The notes under the pieces are model-generated. The model did not search any database and was not told where the DNA came from. It worked only from the letters and a program-made list of their open reading frames with translations. Shown here piece after piece: positions 22,869 to 30,260 of a stretch of 64,000 nucleotides of DNA. Origin of the DNA: Saccharopolyspora erythraea (GTDB lineage: Bacteria > Actinomycetota > Actinomycetes > Mycobacteriales > Pseudonocardiaceae); NCBI RefSeq assembly GCF_018141105.1, contig NZ_CP054839.1, positions 7,381,411 through 7,445,410 on the forward strand. The letters are read 5' to 3'. Position numbers and translations under genes: made by a program. Position 1 is the first letter of the stretch. The number at the start of each line of letters is the position of its first letter.

Positions 22869-22905
22869 CGGAAAGCCCTCGCGCCGCGGGGGCTTTCCGC
22901 GTTTT
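22869..22905 (+). terminator. Rho-independent terminator after the subtilase
   Basis: CGGAAAGCCC (22869-22878) pairs perfectly with GGGCTTTCCG (22890-22899) around an 11-nt GC-rich loop and is followed by CGTTTT. It lies 28 bp after the subtilase stop and between convergent genes, so may act in both directions. Confidence 0.8.
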
Positions 22906-22946
22906 CCGGGCACTGCCATGCCCGGCCCGTGCGGCGCGGGGCTCGT

Positions 22947-23531
22947 TCACTCGTCCTGTCCCGCCGGCAGGATGCGGTCGATGACCGTGTCGACCAGTTC
23001 GTCGTGGTCGAAATCGGCCAGCACGTCGGGAACGGTGAGCTTCTCGACGGCGAGCCCGGTGAGCGCGAAGTAGAGCAGCACGACGGTCCAGCGGTCGCCA
23101 GGCAGCCCGGAGTCCAGGTGGAAACGGATGTTCTCGGCCAGGTTCGAGCGAATCGTCTCGGTCAGCGCCGCCCGCAGCTCCGGCCTCCGGGTGGCCTCCA
23201 GCCGCAGCTCCAGCAGCGCGAGGTAACCCGTGCGGTCGTCCTCGAGTCGGCGCATGGTGTCGCGCAGCAGCTCGAAGTCCAGCTCCCGCGTCGGCGGTGC
23301 TTTCATCGTCTCGGCGAGCTCGGCGGGGTCGGGGCCCATGCGGTGGTGGACGTGCCTGCCGGCCTGCGTGAGCAGGTCGTCGCGGTTGGCGAAGTAGTTG
23401 GACGCGGTGCCCTTGGGCACGCCCGCCTCCTCGTCCACCGCGCGGAAGGTCAGGCCGCGGGCCCCGTCGCGGGCGAGGACCTCGATCGCCGCGTCGATCA
23501 GCGCGGTCCGGCGCGCGGGGTTCTGGACCAT
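22947..23531 (-). CDS. TetR-family regulator
   Basis: A 194-residue TetR protein. The DNA-binding segment is LTFRAVDEEAGVPKGTASNYFANRDDLL (residues about 28-55), followed by a helical TetR_C domain. GGAGG lies 6 nt before the ATG. It is divergent from a RibD-type reductase gene, with 86 bp between starts containing a 7-bp inverted repeat; control of that reductase and of itself is the natural inference. It is convergent with the subtilase gene, separated by a terminator. Confidence 0.9.
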   Translation of the reverse strand: MVQNPARRTALIDAAIEVLARDGARGLTFRAVDEEAGVPKGTASNYFANRDDLLTQAGRHVHHRMGPDPAELAETMKAPPTRELDFELLRDTMRRLEDDRTGYLALLELRLEATRRPELRAALTETIRSNLAENIRFHLDSGLPGDRWTVVLLYFALTGLAVEKLTVPDVLADFDHDELVDTVIDRILPAGQDE

Positions 23532-23560
23532 GACGCCTCCTTGGAGGAAAACGGACTTGC

Positions 23561-23596
23561 AACCACTACGGTCAGAGTACTACAACTGGAGTGGTT
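23561..23596. promoter_or_regulatory. Inverted repeat in the divergent TetR/reductase promoter
   Basis: AACCACT (23561-23567) and AGTGGTT (23590-23596) are perfect complements 22 bp apart, covering the likely -35 (TTGCAA, 23557) and -10 (CTACAA, 23580) of the reductase. Candidate TetR operator. Confidence 0.5.
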
Positions 23597-23617
23597 ACTG
23601 GCCCGGAGGAGGACCAC

Positions 23618-24202
23618 ATGCGAAAGCTCACCTATCTCGTCGCCGCGACGCTCGACGGATTCATCGCGGGGCCGGACGCGACCGACCCCACCGGCTCCGG
23701 GATCTTCACCATGGAGGGCGACCACATGGCGGCCCTCCTGGACGAGTACCCGGACATCATCCCGGTGCAGGCACGCGAGGCCCTCGGCGTCGCGGGCACC
23801 CCGAACAAGCACTTCGACACGGTCGTCGAGGGCCGCGTCTCGTACGAGGGAGGGCTCGCCGCGGGCATCCCCAACGCCTACCCGCACCTGCGCCACCTGG
23901 TCTTCTCCCGGACCATGACCGAAAGCCCGGACCCCGGCGTGGAGATCGTCTCCGGCGACCCGGCCGCCGTGGTCCGGGAGCTGAAGCGGGAGGCGGGCCA
24001 GGGCATCTGGCTCGTCGGCGGCGGCAGCCTCGCGGCCGCCCTGCGCCCGGAGATCGACGAACTGGTCATCAAGCTGCACCCGGCAACCGTCGGGAACGGC
24101 ATCCGGATGTTCGAGGGCGACTTCGACCCCGCGCAGTTCCGGCTGACCAGGAGCCAGACCTTCGAATCCGGCGTCCTCCACCTCACCTACGAGCGGCGGT
24201 GA
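23618..24202 (+). CDS. Dihydrofolate reductase-like protein (RibD C-terminal domain family)
   Basis: A 194-residue NADPH-binding protein of the RibD_C/DHFR-like superfamily. The N-terminal MRKLTYLVAATLDGFIAGPD and the late GQGIWLVGGGSLAAAL (nucleotide-binding Gly-rich turn) are diagnostic; the chain ends with strands FRLTRSQTFESGVLHLTYER. Such stand-alone proteins are not riboflavin enzymes as far as is known, and the substrate is open. GGAGGAGG is 5-6 nt before the ATG at 23618. It is divergently paired with a TetR gene. Confidence 0.87.
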   Translation: MRKLTYLVAATLDGFIAGPDATDPTGSGIFTMEGDHMAALLDEYPDIIPVQAREALGVAGTPNKHFDTVVEGRVSYEGGLAAGIPNAYPHLRHLVFSRTMTESPDPGVEIVSGDPAAVVRELKREAGQGIWLVGGGSLAAALRPEIDELVIKLHPATVGNGIRMFEGDFDPAQFRLTRSQTFESGVLHLTYERR

Positions 24203-24207
24203 CTCCG

Positions 24208-24246
24208 GCGGCCGGGGTCGGTACGACAGCACCCAGCCCCGGCCGC
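24208..24246. terminator. Hairpin between convergent genes
   Basis: GCGGCCGGGG (24208-24217) pairs with CCCCGGCCGC (24237-24246) around 19 nt. It lies 6 bp after the reductase stop and 6 bp from the stop of the opposing gene, so could serve both. Confidence 0.6.
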
Positions 24247-24251
24247 GGGGC

Positions 24252-24611
24252 TCAATCCGGCGGTACGGGGACGTCTTTCTCGAACCGCGACCGATGCCGG
24301 AACGTCCACTCCCTGGCACGTCTTACGAGTGTCGCCCGATCCCACTCCCCGTCGATGTTCAACTCCCACGGCAGCGGCCACCGGAAATCCTGGTCGACGT
24401 ACCCGGCATAGATCCGCACTCGCGACTCCCCGCGATGCCAGCGGAAGACGTAGCAGAGGTACATGTAAACGAGGAACAACCGCCCATCCCGATCGCGCCG
24501 GACCTCCGGACCTTCACACGGCATCGGAACCCGGTAAGAGATGAACTTCTTGCCGGGACGGATTTCGACGACTTCCCGGACCGCCCCCGCGGGCAGCCCT
24601 TCCAGCCCCAC
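24252..24611 (-). CDS. Hypothetical protein, 119 residues
   Basis: Not recognised. It is rich in aromatic and charged residues (RLFLVYMYLCYVFRWHRGE, YAGYVDQDFRWPLPWELN) with no signal peptide or membrane span, and it looks like a small soluble beta-rich domain. The GTG at 24611 begins two bases after the stop of a 30-residue Cys-rich ORF, so translation is probably coupled to it. GC content is lower than in the flanking housekeeping genes. It is the last gene of a leftward cluster headed by an XRE regulator operon. Confidence 0.6.
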   Translation of the reverse strand: MGLEGLPAGAVREVVEIRPGKKFISYRVPMPCEGPEVRRDRDGRLFLVYMYLCYVFRWHRGESRVRIYAGYVDQDFRWPLPWELNIDGEWDRATLVRRAREWTFRHRSRFEKDVPVPPD

Positions 24612-24613
24612 GG

Positions 24614-24706
24614 TCAGTTCTCAACGATCGTGATCGTGCCCGTACCCCCGCAGTGCTCACACCCATCACCGGAACAATCACCGCAAACAGTGACGATTAT
24701 CTGCAT
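24614..24706 (-). CDS. 30-residue Cys-rich putative zinc-binding microprotein
   Basis: The reverse strand from ATG 24706 to TGA 24614 encodes 30 residues: MQIIVTVCGDCSGDG, then CEHCGGTG and a short ITIVEN tail. Two CxxC pairs and CGGTG resemble half of a DnaJ-type zinc-finger repeat. A good promoter (TTGGAT-17 bp-CATAGT) ends 8 bp before the ATG, consistent with a leaderless message, and no Shine-Dalgarno is present. The next gene starts 2 nt after its stop. Coding status is inferred from these signals and the orderly Cys spacing. Confidence 0.55.
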   Translation of the reverse strand: MQIIVTVCGDCSGDGCEHCGGTGTITIVEN

Positions 24707-24714
24707 GCGAGCAG

Positions 24715-24743
24715 ACTATGGTGACTATTGCACCGGTATCCAA
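24715..24743 (-). promoter_or_regulatory. Promoter for the Cys-rich ORF
   Basis: On the reverse strand, -35 TTGGAT (24743-24738), a 17-bp spacer, then -10 CATAGT (24720-24715). The ATG is 8 bp further. It lies directly after the stop codon of the XRE gene (24746). Confidence 0.5.
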
Positions 24744-24745
24744 TT

Positions 24746-25600
24746 TCAGTCGCCCTCCCGCATGAATTCACCAGCCACGGTCCTCAGGAATTCCACCGCG
24801 TCGTCTCCGCGAAGCGCGGAACGCAGGAAGTGGTCGAACAGGTTCAGGTGGTACGCCACTTCTTGCGGTTCACGCAGGACGATCTCGCCCGAGAACAACT
24901 CGATCTCGACGAGCCTCTCGTCGTAGACCACGAACACGTGGAGCGGCGGGCACTCCGCGGTCGCGGACTGCGGTATCACGGCGATGTCGATGTCGGGGCG
25001 TTCGGCGACCGCCGCCACGTGCTCGCATTGAGCGGCCATCAGCCCGGCACTTCCATACCGCCACCGAACAGCTTGCTCGGTGAGCAGGAATACGAAGGAG
25101 CGGGATTCGTACTCCAGCGCGGTCTGGCTTTCCATCCGGGCCCGCACCGCGCGCTCGACGTCGCGCGCCGCTTCTCCGGGCACTACCGCTGCCATCACCT
25201 CGCGGGCGTAGCTCTCGGTCTGGATCAAACCGGACGGGATCGCGGGGAGGAACTGCCGCACCATTGAGGCCGATTCCGCCAGGGCTCGCAGCTCCGCTTG
25301 CTTGCGCCACAGCCCGACCTGCGCATAAGCGCGCCACGACCGGTAGTCGACGTTCGCCCTGCGCGCCAGCGCGACGAGCTCGCGACACACCTCGCCGGGG
25401 ACGTCAAGGGCGGTGAGTATCCGCTCGACTTCCGAGACGCTGGGCAGCGTCATGCCGCGCTCGATCCTGCTGATCTTCGACTGCGACATCGCGCATCGGA
25501 CCGCCAGCCTTTCGCCGGACAGCCCAGCCGCCTTGCGCAGGCTCCGCAGTACCTCGGCGAGTTCTTCCCGAGGTCGTCCCCGGAAGTTGTCCTCAACCAT
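24746..25600 (-). CDS. XRE-family regulator with DUF5753
   Basis: A 284-residue actinomycete regulator. The N-terminal Cro/C1 helix-turn-helix is LRKAAGLSGERLAVRCAMSQSKISRIERG (about 21-49); the remainder is the DUF5753 ligand/partner domain with characteristic QFLPAIPSGLIQTESYAREV and HVFVVYDERLVEIELFSGE near the end. Related proteins pair with small DUF397 or DUF6879 partners and control development or antibiotic genes; the exact target here is unknown. The ATG overlaps the DUF6879 gene by 8 bp. A separate promoter for the Cys-rich ORF starts immediately after its stop and is an obvious candidate target. Confidence 0.9.
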   Translation of the reverse strand: MVEDNFRGRPREELAEVLRSLRKAAGLSGERLAVRCAMSQSKISRIERGMTLPSVSEVERILTALDVPGEVCRELVALARRANVDYRSWRAYAQVGLWRKQAELRALAESASMVRQFLPAIPSGLIQTESYAREVMAAVVPGEAARDVERAVRARMESQTALEYESRSFVFLLTEQAVRWRYGSAGLMAAQCEHVAAVAERPDIDIAVIPQSATAECPPLHVFVVYDERLVEIELFSGEIVLREPQEVAYHLNLFDHFLRSALRGDDAVEFLRTVAGEFMREGD

Positions 25601-26096
25601 GTTCCGCGAAGGGAACCGCGTGCCTCAACGCGAGGTCGCGCCACCGCAGGTACTTGGCGACGTCGGCGTCCTCCAGTTGCTCGATGCCGGTCAGGACACC
25701 GCCGGGGTCGAAGTCGAGGTGGACCACAATGGCGTCGTCGAACAGCCAGAAGTCCTGGTCCGGCAACGCCAGGTCGAGATCGGTGAGATCGAGGATCCGG
25801 ACGTCCTCCCCGGCCGCCACGTTGTCCGGGATGATCCAGTCGAACTGGTAGCGCTGGTAGTCGGTCAGCGGTCGCCGCACCACCCGGACGCGGCCGATGG
25901 TCTTGCCCGCCGCCACGAACCCGCAAACGCTCCGGTGCCAGTCCTCGTTGTCGTGCTCGGGTTTCGGCTCGCCGGCCAGGTACAGGTCGAGGTTCTCGTC
26001 GGGTGAGGTGTAGGCGGGTTGCACCTCGAACCGCCAAGCCGAGCGTTCGTAGTTCTGCAGGTGCCGGGCGAAGTGGTCCTCATCGAGCGGAGCCAT
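25593..26096 (-). CDS. DUF6879-family protein
   Basis: A 167-residue cytosolic protein of the DUF6879 type that is regularly encoded beside XRE/DUF5753 regulators in actinomycetes. It is acidic and aromatic, with WRFEVQPAYTSPDENLDLYLAGEP in the first third and QDFWLFDDAIVVHLDFD near the end, a pattern of strands typical of the family. The ATG at 26096 follows GGAGGG at about 9 nt; an upstream GTG at 26105 is less well placed. It overlaps the upstream small gene by 17 bp and the XRE gene by 8 bp, so all three are co-translated and may act as one regulatory unit. Confidence 0.82.
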   Translation of the reverse strand: MAPLDEDHFARHLQNYERSAWRFEVQPAYTSPDENLDLYLAGEPKPEHDNEDWHRSVCGFVAAGKTIGRVRVVRRPLTDYQRYQFDWIIPDNVAAGEDVRILDLTDLDLALPDQDFWLFDDAIVVHLDFDPGGVLTGIEQLEDADVAKYLRWRDLALRHAVPFAEHG

Positions 26097-26292
26097 GCAG
26101 ACCACCCTCCAGGACCGCCAGCGCTCCCGCGAACACCTCTGCCGGCAGTTCCACAGCCAGCTCCCCCGGGCTGATGTCCAGCCCTTCGGCGTGGTCCACC
26201 GGCACGCCCTGGGCGACGACCGTTCCCCTGTCGCTGATGTAGACGGCGGGGCAAGTCCCGTTCTTGCACCCGGATACCTTGCGCAGCTTCAT
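26080..26292 (-). CDS. Small protein with GCKNGTCPAVY motif
   Basis: A 70-residue acidic protein from ATG 26292 (an in-frame GTG at 26310 would add six residues). The N-terminal SGCKNGTCPAVYISDRGTVVAQG has a paired Cys motif; the rest resembles the compact DUF397-like partners found in the same operon position. It is the first gene of the XRE/DUF6879 operon, and its 3' end contains the ribosome-binding site for the next gene. Function unknown; likely a regulatory partner by context. Confidence 0.65.
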   Translation of the reverse strand: MKLRKVSGCKNGTCPAVYISDRGTVVAQGVPVDHAEGLDISPGELAVELPAEVFAGALAVLEGGLHGSAR

Positions 26293-26457
26293 GGTCACCG
26301 TGTGTACCACGGGCGTTGCGGTGGGTTGGCCTTCCAGTCGCGGTCCTGCATAACGGTCACCCGTACCGCACCCGGGGGCGCCATCGCCGGTCTTGCAACC
26401 GGGGTGGCCCGTGCTCGATGCGGCCCCGGACGCGCCCCTGGATCCATTCGACGCCGG

Positions 26458-26871
26458 TCAGAAGGCGCCGCCGTAGGTTCCGAACGTCCAGAGATTGCCC
26501 TCCGGATCCCGCACCGTGAAGGTGTACGAGTCGGCGCCTGAGCCGAACTTTGCGTGATGAGGCGGCTCGACCACGTCGCCGTCCGCTTTCCGCACCCGCT
26601 CATGGACGGCGTCGACATCGTCGGTGGCCAGGTAGATCGCGCTGCTTCCCGCTCGCATCCCTCCGTGGACGCTGTCGGTGTGCTTCGTGCCGCCGACGAC
26701 CAAGGCGCCGCCACCGGGCCACACCAGCTCAGCGTGTACGACGTCGCCCTCCTCGTCGGACGCCGCCAATGCCTCGCGGAAGCCGAGAACACCGGTGAGG
26801 AACCGCAACGCTGTTCGTGTGTCGTCGTAGTGCAGGATCGGCAAGAGCGCGGTCCGCGAACTGTCAGCCAT
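26458..26871 (-). CDS. VOC (glyoxalase/PhnB-like) family protein
   Basis: A 137-residue vicinal-oxygen-chelate fold protein. It begins LLPILHYDDTRTALRFLTGVLGF, contains IYLATDDVDAVHERVRKADGDVV, and ends YTFTVRDPEGNLWTFGTYGG, with the Glu replaced by FTVRDPEGN-type ligands. Such single-chain VOC proteins range from lyases to antibiotic-binding resistance proteins, and the substrate cannot be assigned. It stands apart: 165 bp from the XRE operon and 158 bp from the NACHT gene, all on the same strand. Confidence 0.85.
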   Translation of the reverse strand: MADSSRTALLPILHYDDTRTALRFLTGVLGFREALAASDEEGDVVHAELVWPGGGALVVGGTKHTDSVHGGMRAGSSAIYLATDDVDAVHERVRKADGDVVEPPHHAKFGSGADSYTFTVRDPEGNLWTFGTYGGAF

Positions 26872-27028
26872 GCACGCACACTACTGATCACGACGACAAG
26901 TGCCCGGCCACCAGGGCGATCGCATACGCGTCGGCACCCTGCATGACCATTTCCGGCTCTGTGAGCAGAAAAACGCGTAGGCCCGTATGTGGTCAGCGAC
27001 AGGAGAGAGCGGGCCCGGGTCACACTCG

Positions 27029-29254
27029 TCACCGCCTGGGCGCAGCCGGCTGTTCGCCGATCTCGATGGACCTCTGATGTCGACGGGCGAGGTGATCTCG
27101 GAGACGGGCGTGGCGGAATTGGTAGACCGCGCCCGCCCGGCGCAGTACACCTCGACGGTAGGCGTCCTCGAGGAAGCTCCTCGGTCGCCAGGGCAATCGC
27201 CCGGTCAGCGGCAGCCAGAGGCGGACGAACAACAGCCAGTTTCCCCACGCGGAGAGTGCGAGACGGAGCATCCCGGCCGCGACCCCGAAGGTAGGCCCGA
27301 ACGTCAACCCGACCGCGCCCCTGTCCACGAGACCGAGCACGAGCCCGACCACAGTTCCGACCACGGTGGTTCGGACCAGCGTGGCCTTTCGGTCGATGGC
27401 CAGGAGGTGCCACGGGGTGATGGTGTCTCGTGGATCCTGACCATCGCCAAGCACCAACACGACGACGTTCACGACCCCGAGCGCAAGCCCGAACACGAGC
27501 CCGACCGCGACCCCGAACGCGAGTTCGACCTCGAGCCCGCCCGCGAGCCCCTCCACGAGTCCGAACGAAAGCTGCTGCGCGAGCCCGGACACAACGATCC
27601 CTGACGAGAACCTGAAAGTGAGCCCGACCGCGAACGCGAACGCGAGCCCGGTCGTGAGGCCGATCGAGAAACCGACTGCGAACTCAGACACGGCACTCTT
27701 GAGGATGGGCACCCGGGAGCGCTTCGTGCTGCCCCGTCGTCGCAGGCGCAGGCGCAGGCGCTCAGGTTCCGGTCCCGTACCGCCACGAGAGAACCTCATC
27801 CTGTTCATGGGTCCGGCCGCGAGCCCGACCACGACCCCGATCGCGAGGGCGGTTGTGAGCATGCCCGTGAGCCCGCTCGGGAGCCCGGGAATGAGCCCGC
27901 CCGCGAGCCTGAACACCGCGAGCGTGCGTGCAAGTCCGACCGCGAGTGCGATCGCGAGCCCGGCCAAGAGCGTGGTCACGAGCGTGGTGGTGAGGACGCG
28001 GGCGTAGAGGTGGATGCCGCCGGAGAGCTGCCACCAGGCCAAATCATGGGTGTTGCGCTTTTTGAGGTGGGTGGCGAGGTAACCGAGCCAGTGCCGGGCT
28101 CGATCAGAGCCCCAGCTCGGCCGCGCTGCTCTGCGCGTGCCGGTGTCGCGCCGAGGGTCGTAGACGGTGTCGAGGTAGCCGCCCAGGAGGTGTTCCTCGA
28201 TGGCCTCACGAGCCGGGAAACGATCGGTGTCGAGGAGTTCGGCAGGGTCGTTCCCACGGGCATCGTTGTAGGTGGCGCGGGCGAGCATGACCATCAACGG
28301 CGAGGCCAGGACCGGGGCGAGGTTCCGGCTCGCGAGGTCATCGGGCGCGGCGCGCAGGTGGCCGAACACCTCTTTCCATTCCGCGGTGCGGGTTTTGCTG
28401 GTGCTGGCGCGCAGATACCGTTCGCTCTCATCGAGGGCGAGGTCGTCGAGTTCGATGGCGGCGGCTCTGCCCAGCGCCTTCGCCGCCCGCGCGGCCCTGC
28501 AGTACTCGTCCGGCCGGCTGGTGACCACCAGTGGCCCGTCGTATCGGCTCATTTCGCCGAGCGCGTCGCGGTGGTGCCTCTCGGGGATCTCATCGAAGCC
28601 GTCCAGGACGGGAAGAACGCGATTGCTCTCGACGAGAGCTCCGGCCCCCTTCTTCCCGGTGCGGTCGGGGGCGTCGAGGAACGGGTAGTCGCGGACGAGC
28701 TGGTGGGCCATCCAGCCCCGCAGCGAGGTCGACCTCGGATCCCAGTTGCCGAGGCTGAACAGCACCGGCACCGGGCCGGTGCGGTCTTCCTCTTCGAGCA
28801 GGCCGAGGATGAGGCGATGGGCGAGCACGGTCTTGCCCGCACCAGCCCGCCCGAGGATCAGCAACCTCCCCGAAGGCACTGCCTCGTAGGTCTCCCGAAC
28901 GCAGGTGAAGCGACCCGCCAACGACACGCTGCCGCCGTCCTCCGCCTCGCCGTACATGTTGTCCCAGTGATCGAACAGGTCATCGGCAGCCGTCTGCCAG
29001 CGCACCGGCAACGGGCGAGGATCTCCGACCCGCCAGGTTTCTTCTTCCTGCCTGCTGAGCGCTCGAACCTGATCCGCGAGCTGCCGGGCGAGGACGGCTC
29101 GCGGCTCGTCCCCATCCAGCCGTGTGGACGACCGCGGAAAGACGACATCGCCGTGCACGGTGCCAACCTGGAACGCGGTGCCGGCAACCGTGCCGCTGAT
29201 CTCGTTGCGGGACCTCTCGTCCTCCGCCACGACGATCAGTCTGCCGCACCACAC
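27029..29254 (-). CDS. NACHT NTPase with N-terminal amyloid-like motif and C-terminal membrane region
   Basis: A 741-residue STAND-type NTPase. Residues 17-38 form a Gly-spaced motif with core AFQVGTVHGDV, like the RHIM/BASS3 amyloid signalling motifs of bacterial NLRs. The NACHT domain follows: Walker A GRAGAGKT (about 133), Walker B VLPVLDGFDEIPE (about 215) and a sensor-like TSRPDEY. The C-terminal third is a run of Val/Ala/Gly/Leu-rich membrane segments interrupted by an Arg-rich loop (RLRLRLRRR), closing with the conserved VYQFRHARLRDHLARR. GTG codons at 29233 and 29230 are alternative, possibly leaderless, starts after CAGACT. Immune signalling is suggested by the architecture; no effector partner is seen next to it. 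Confidence 0.85.
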   Translation of the reverse strand: MWCGRLIVVAEDERSRNEISGTVAGTAFQVGTVHGDVVFPRSSTRLDGDEPRAVLARQLADQVRALSRQEEETWRVGDPRPLPVRWQTAADDLFDHWDNMYGEAEDGGSVSLAGRFTCVRETYEAVPSGRLLILGRAGAGKTVLAHRLILGLLEEEDRTGPVPVLFSLGNWDPRSTSLRGWMAHQLVRDYPFLDAPDRTGKKGAGALVESNRVLPVLDGFDEIPERHHRDALGEMSRYDGPLVVTSRPDEYCRAARAAKALGRAAAIELDDLALDESERYLRASTSKTRTAEWKEVFGHLRAAPDDLASRNLAPVLASPLMVMLARATYNDARGNDPAELLDTDRFPAREAIEEHLLGGYLDTVYDPRRDTGTRRAARPSWGSDRARHWLGYLATHLKKRNTHDLAWWQLSGGIHLYARVLTTTLVTTLLAGLAIALAVGLARTLAVFRLAGGLIPGLPSGLTGMLTTALAIGVVVGLAAGPMNRMRFSRGGTGPEPERLRLRLRRRGSTKRSRVPILKSAVSEFAVGFSIGLTTGLAFAFAVGLTFRFSSGIVVSGLAQQLSFGLVEGLAGGLEVELAFGVAVGLVFGLALGVVNVVVLVLGDGQDPRDTITPWHLLAIDRKATLVRTTVVGTVVGLVLGLVDRGAVGLTFGPTFGVAAGMLRLALSAWGNWLLFVRLWLPLTGRLPWRPRSFLEDAYRRGVLRRAGAVYQFRHARLRDHLARRHQRSIEIGEQPAAPRR

Positions 29255-29322
29255 CCATCACCCAAGCCGGAAAGCATCAAACCGGCGCACTGAATTCCGG
29301 CGTTCGGGGTCACTGGCAACAC

Positions 29323-30120
29323 TCAGAAGTCGAAGACCGCCGTGACCGGGGCGTGGTCCGACCAGCGCTTGTCGTAGCTCGGCGCCCGCTCCACGTACGC
29401 CTCCGTGCACCGCTCGGCCAGGCCGGGGGTCGCGGCGTGGTAGTCGATGCGCCAGCCGGAGTCGTTGTCGAAGGCCTTGCCGCGGTAGGACCACCAGGAG
29501 TAGGGGCCGGGGCCCTCCGGGTGCAGGCGGCGCACGACGTCGACGTAGCCGACCTCGTCGAAGACCTGGGTCAGCCAGGCCCGCTCCTCGGGGAGGAAAC
29601 CGGCCGACTTCTGGTTGCCCTTCCAGTTCTTCAGGTCGATCTCGCGGTGGGCGATGTTCCAGTCACCGCAGACCAGGACCTGCCTGCCCGCCGCCTCGGC
29701 GCGGGCCCGCAGGTCGATCAGGTGCACCATGAACTCCTTCATGAAGCGTTCCTTCTCGTCCTGGCGCGGGGTGCCGACATCGCCGCTGGGGAGGTACAGG
29801 CTGGCCACGACCACGTCACCGAAGGTGGCCTCGGCGTAGCGGCCGCTCTCGTCGAACTCCGCCGACCCGAAACCCACGCGCACCTCGTCCGGCTCGCGGC
29901 GGCTGTAGATCGCCACACCGCTGCGGCCCTTGTCGGCCGACGGCGCGAGCAGCGTGTGCCAGCCCTCCGGCGAACGCACCGCCGCCGGCAGCTGGTCGGG
30001 CTCGGCGCGGGTCTCCTGCATGCAGACCACGTCGGCCCCGGTCGCGGCGAGCCACTCCACGAAGCCCTTCTTCGCGGCAGCGCGCAGGCCGTTCACGTTC
30101 ACGGTCGAGACGGTGAGCAC
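29323..30120 (-). CDS. xthA: Exodeoxyribonuclease III family protein
   Basis: A 265-residue AP endonuclease/3'-5' exonuclease of the EEP superfamily acting in base-excision repair. Motifs in order: VNVNGLRAA (metal Asn), VVCMQETRA (metal Glu), VCGDWNIAH (Asp and Asn), and the closing WSDHAPVTAVFDF with the catalytic Asp-His. Length is standard. The GTG at 30120 has only a weak GAAGTAGG-type site. It is the gene immediately upstream of the NACHT gene on the same strand (68 bp) but the two are not obviously linked. Confidence 0.95.
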   Translation of the reverse strand: MLTVSTVNVNGLRAAAKKGFVEWLAATGADVVCMQETRAEPDQLPAAVRSPEGWHTLLAPSADKGRSGVAIYSRREPDEVRVGFGSAEFDESGRYAEATFGDVVVASLYLPSGDVGTPRQDEKERFMKEFMVHLIDLRARAEAAGRQVLVCGDWNIAHREIDLKNWKGNQKSAGFLPEERAWLTQVFDEVGYVDVVRRLHPEGPGPYSWWSYRGKAFDNDSGWRIDYHAATPGLAERCTEAYVERAPSYDKRWSDHAPVTAVFDF

Positions 30121-30260
30121 GGGGTGAACCTACTTCCAGCTTCCATCCGGGGCAGCGCCGAAGCATACGCGAGGGACCCGACGATCTTGGGACGGGAAAC
30201 CCGGCGATCTCGAGGCGGAAGGGCAACCGGCCAGCGAACATCGCGAGGGGAGCCATGACC

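Noticed and set aside
27103-27135. A tRNA-Leu-like 5' sequence (GGCGTGGCGGAATTGGTAGAC) on the + strand
   Set aside because: It is antisense to codons for the conserved VYQFRHARL end of the NACHT protein. No matching anticodon arm, T arm or acceptor complement follows, so the resemblance is coincidence.
27600-28000. Periodic GCGAGCCCGACC-like strings that look like a tandem repeat or CRISPR-like array
   Set aside because: No regular spacing or constant repeat unit. They come from Val/Gly/Leu-rich membrane codons on the reverse strand of the NACHT gene. No CRISPR array was seen anywhere in the window.
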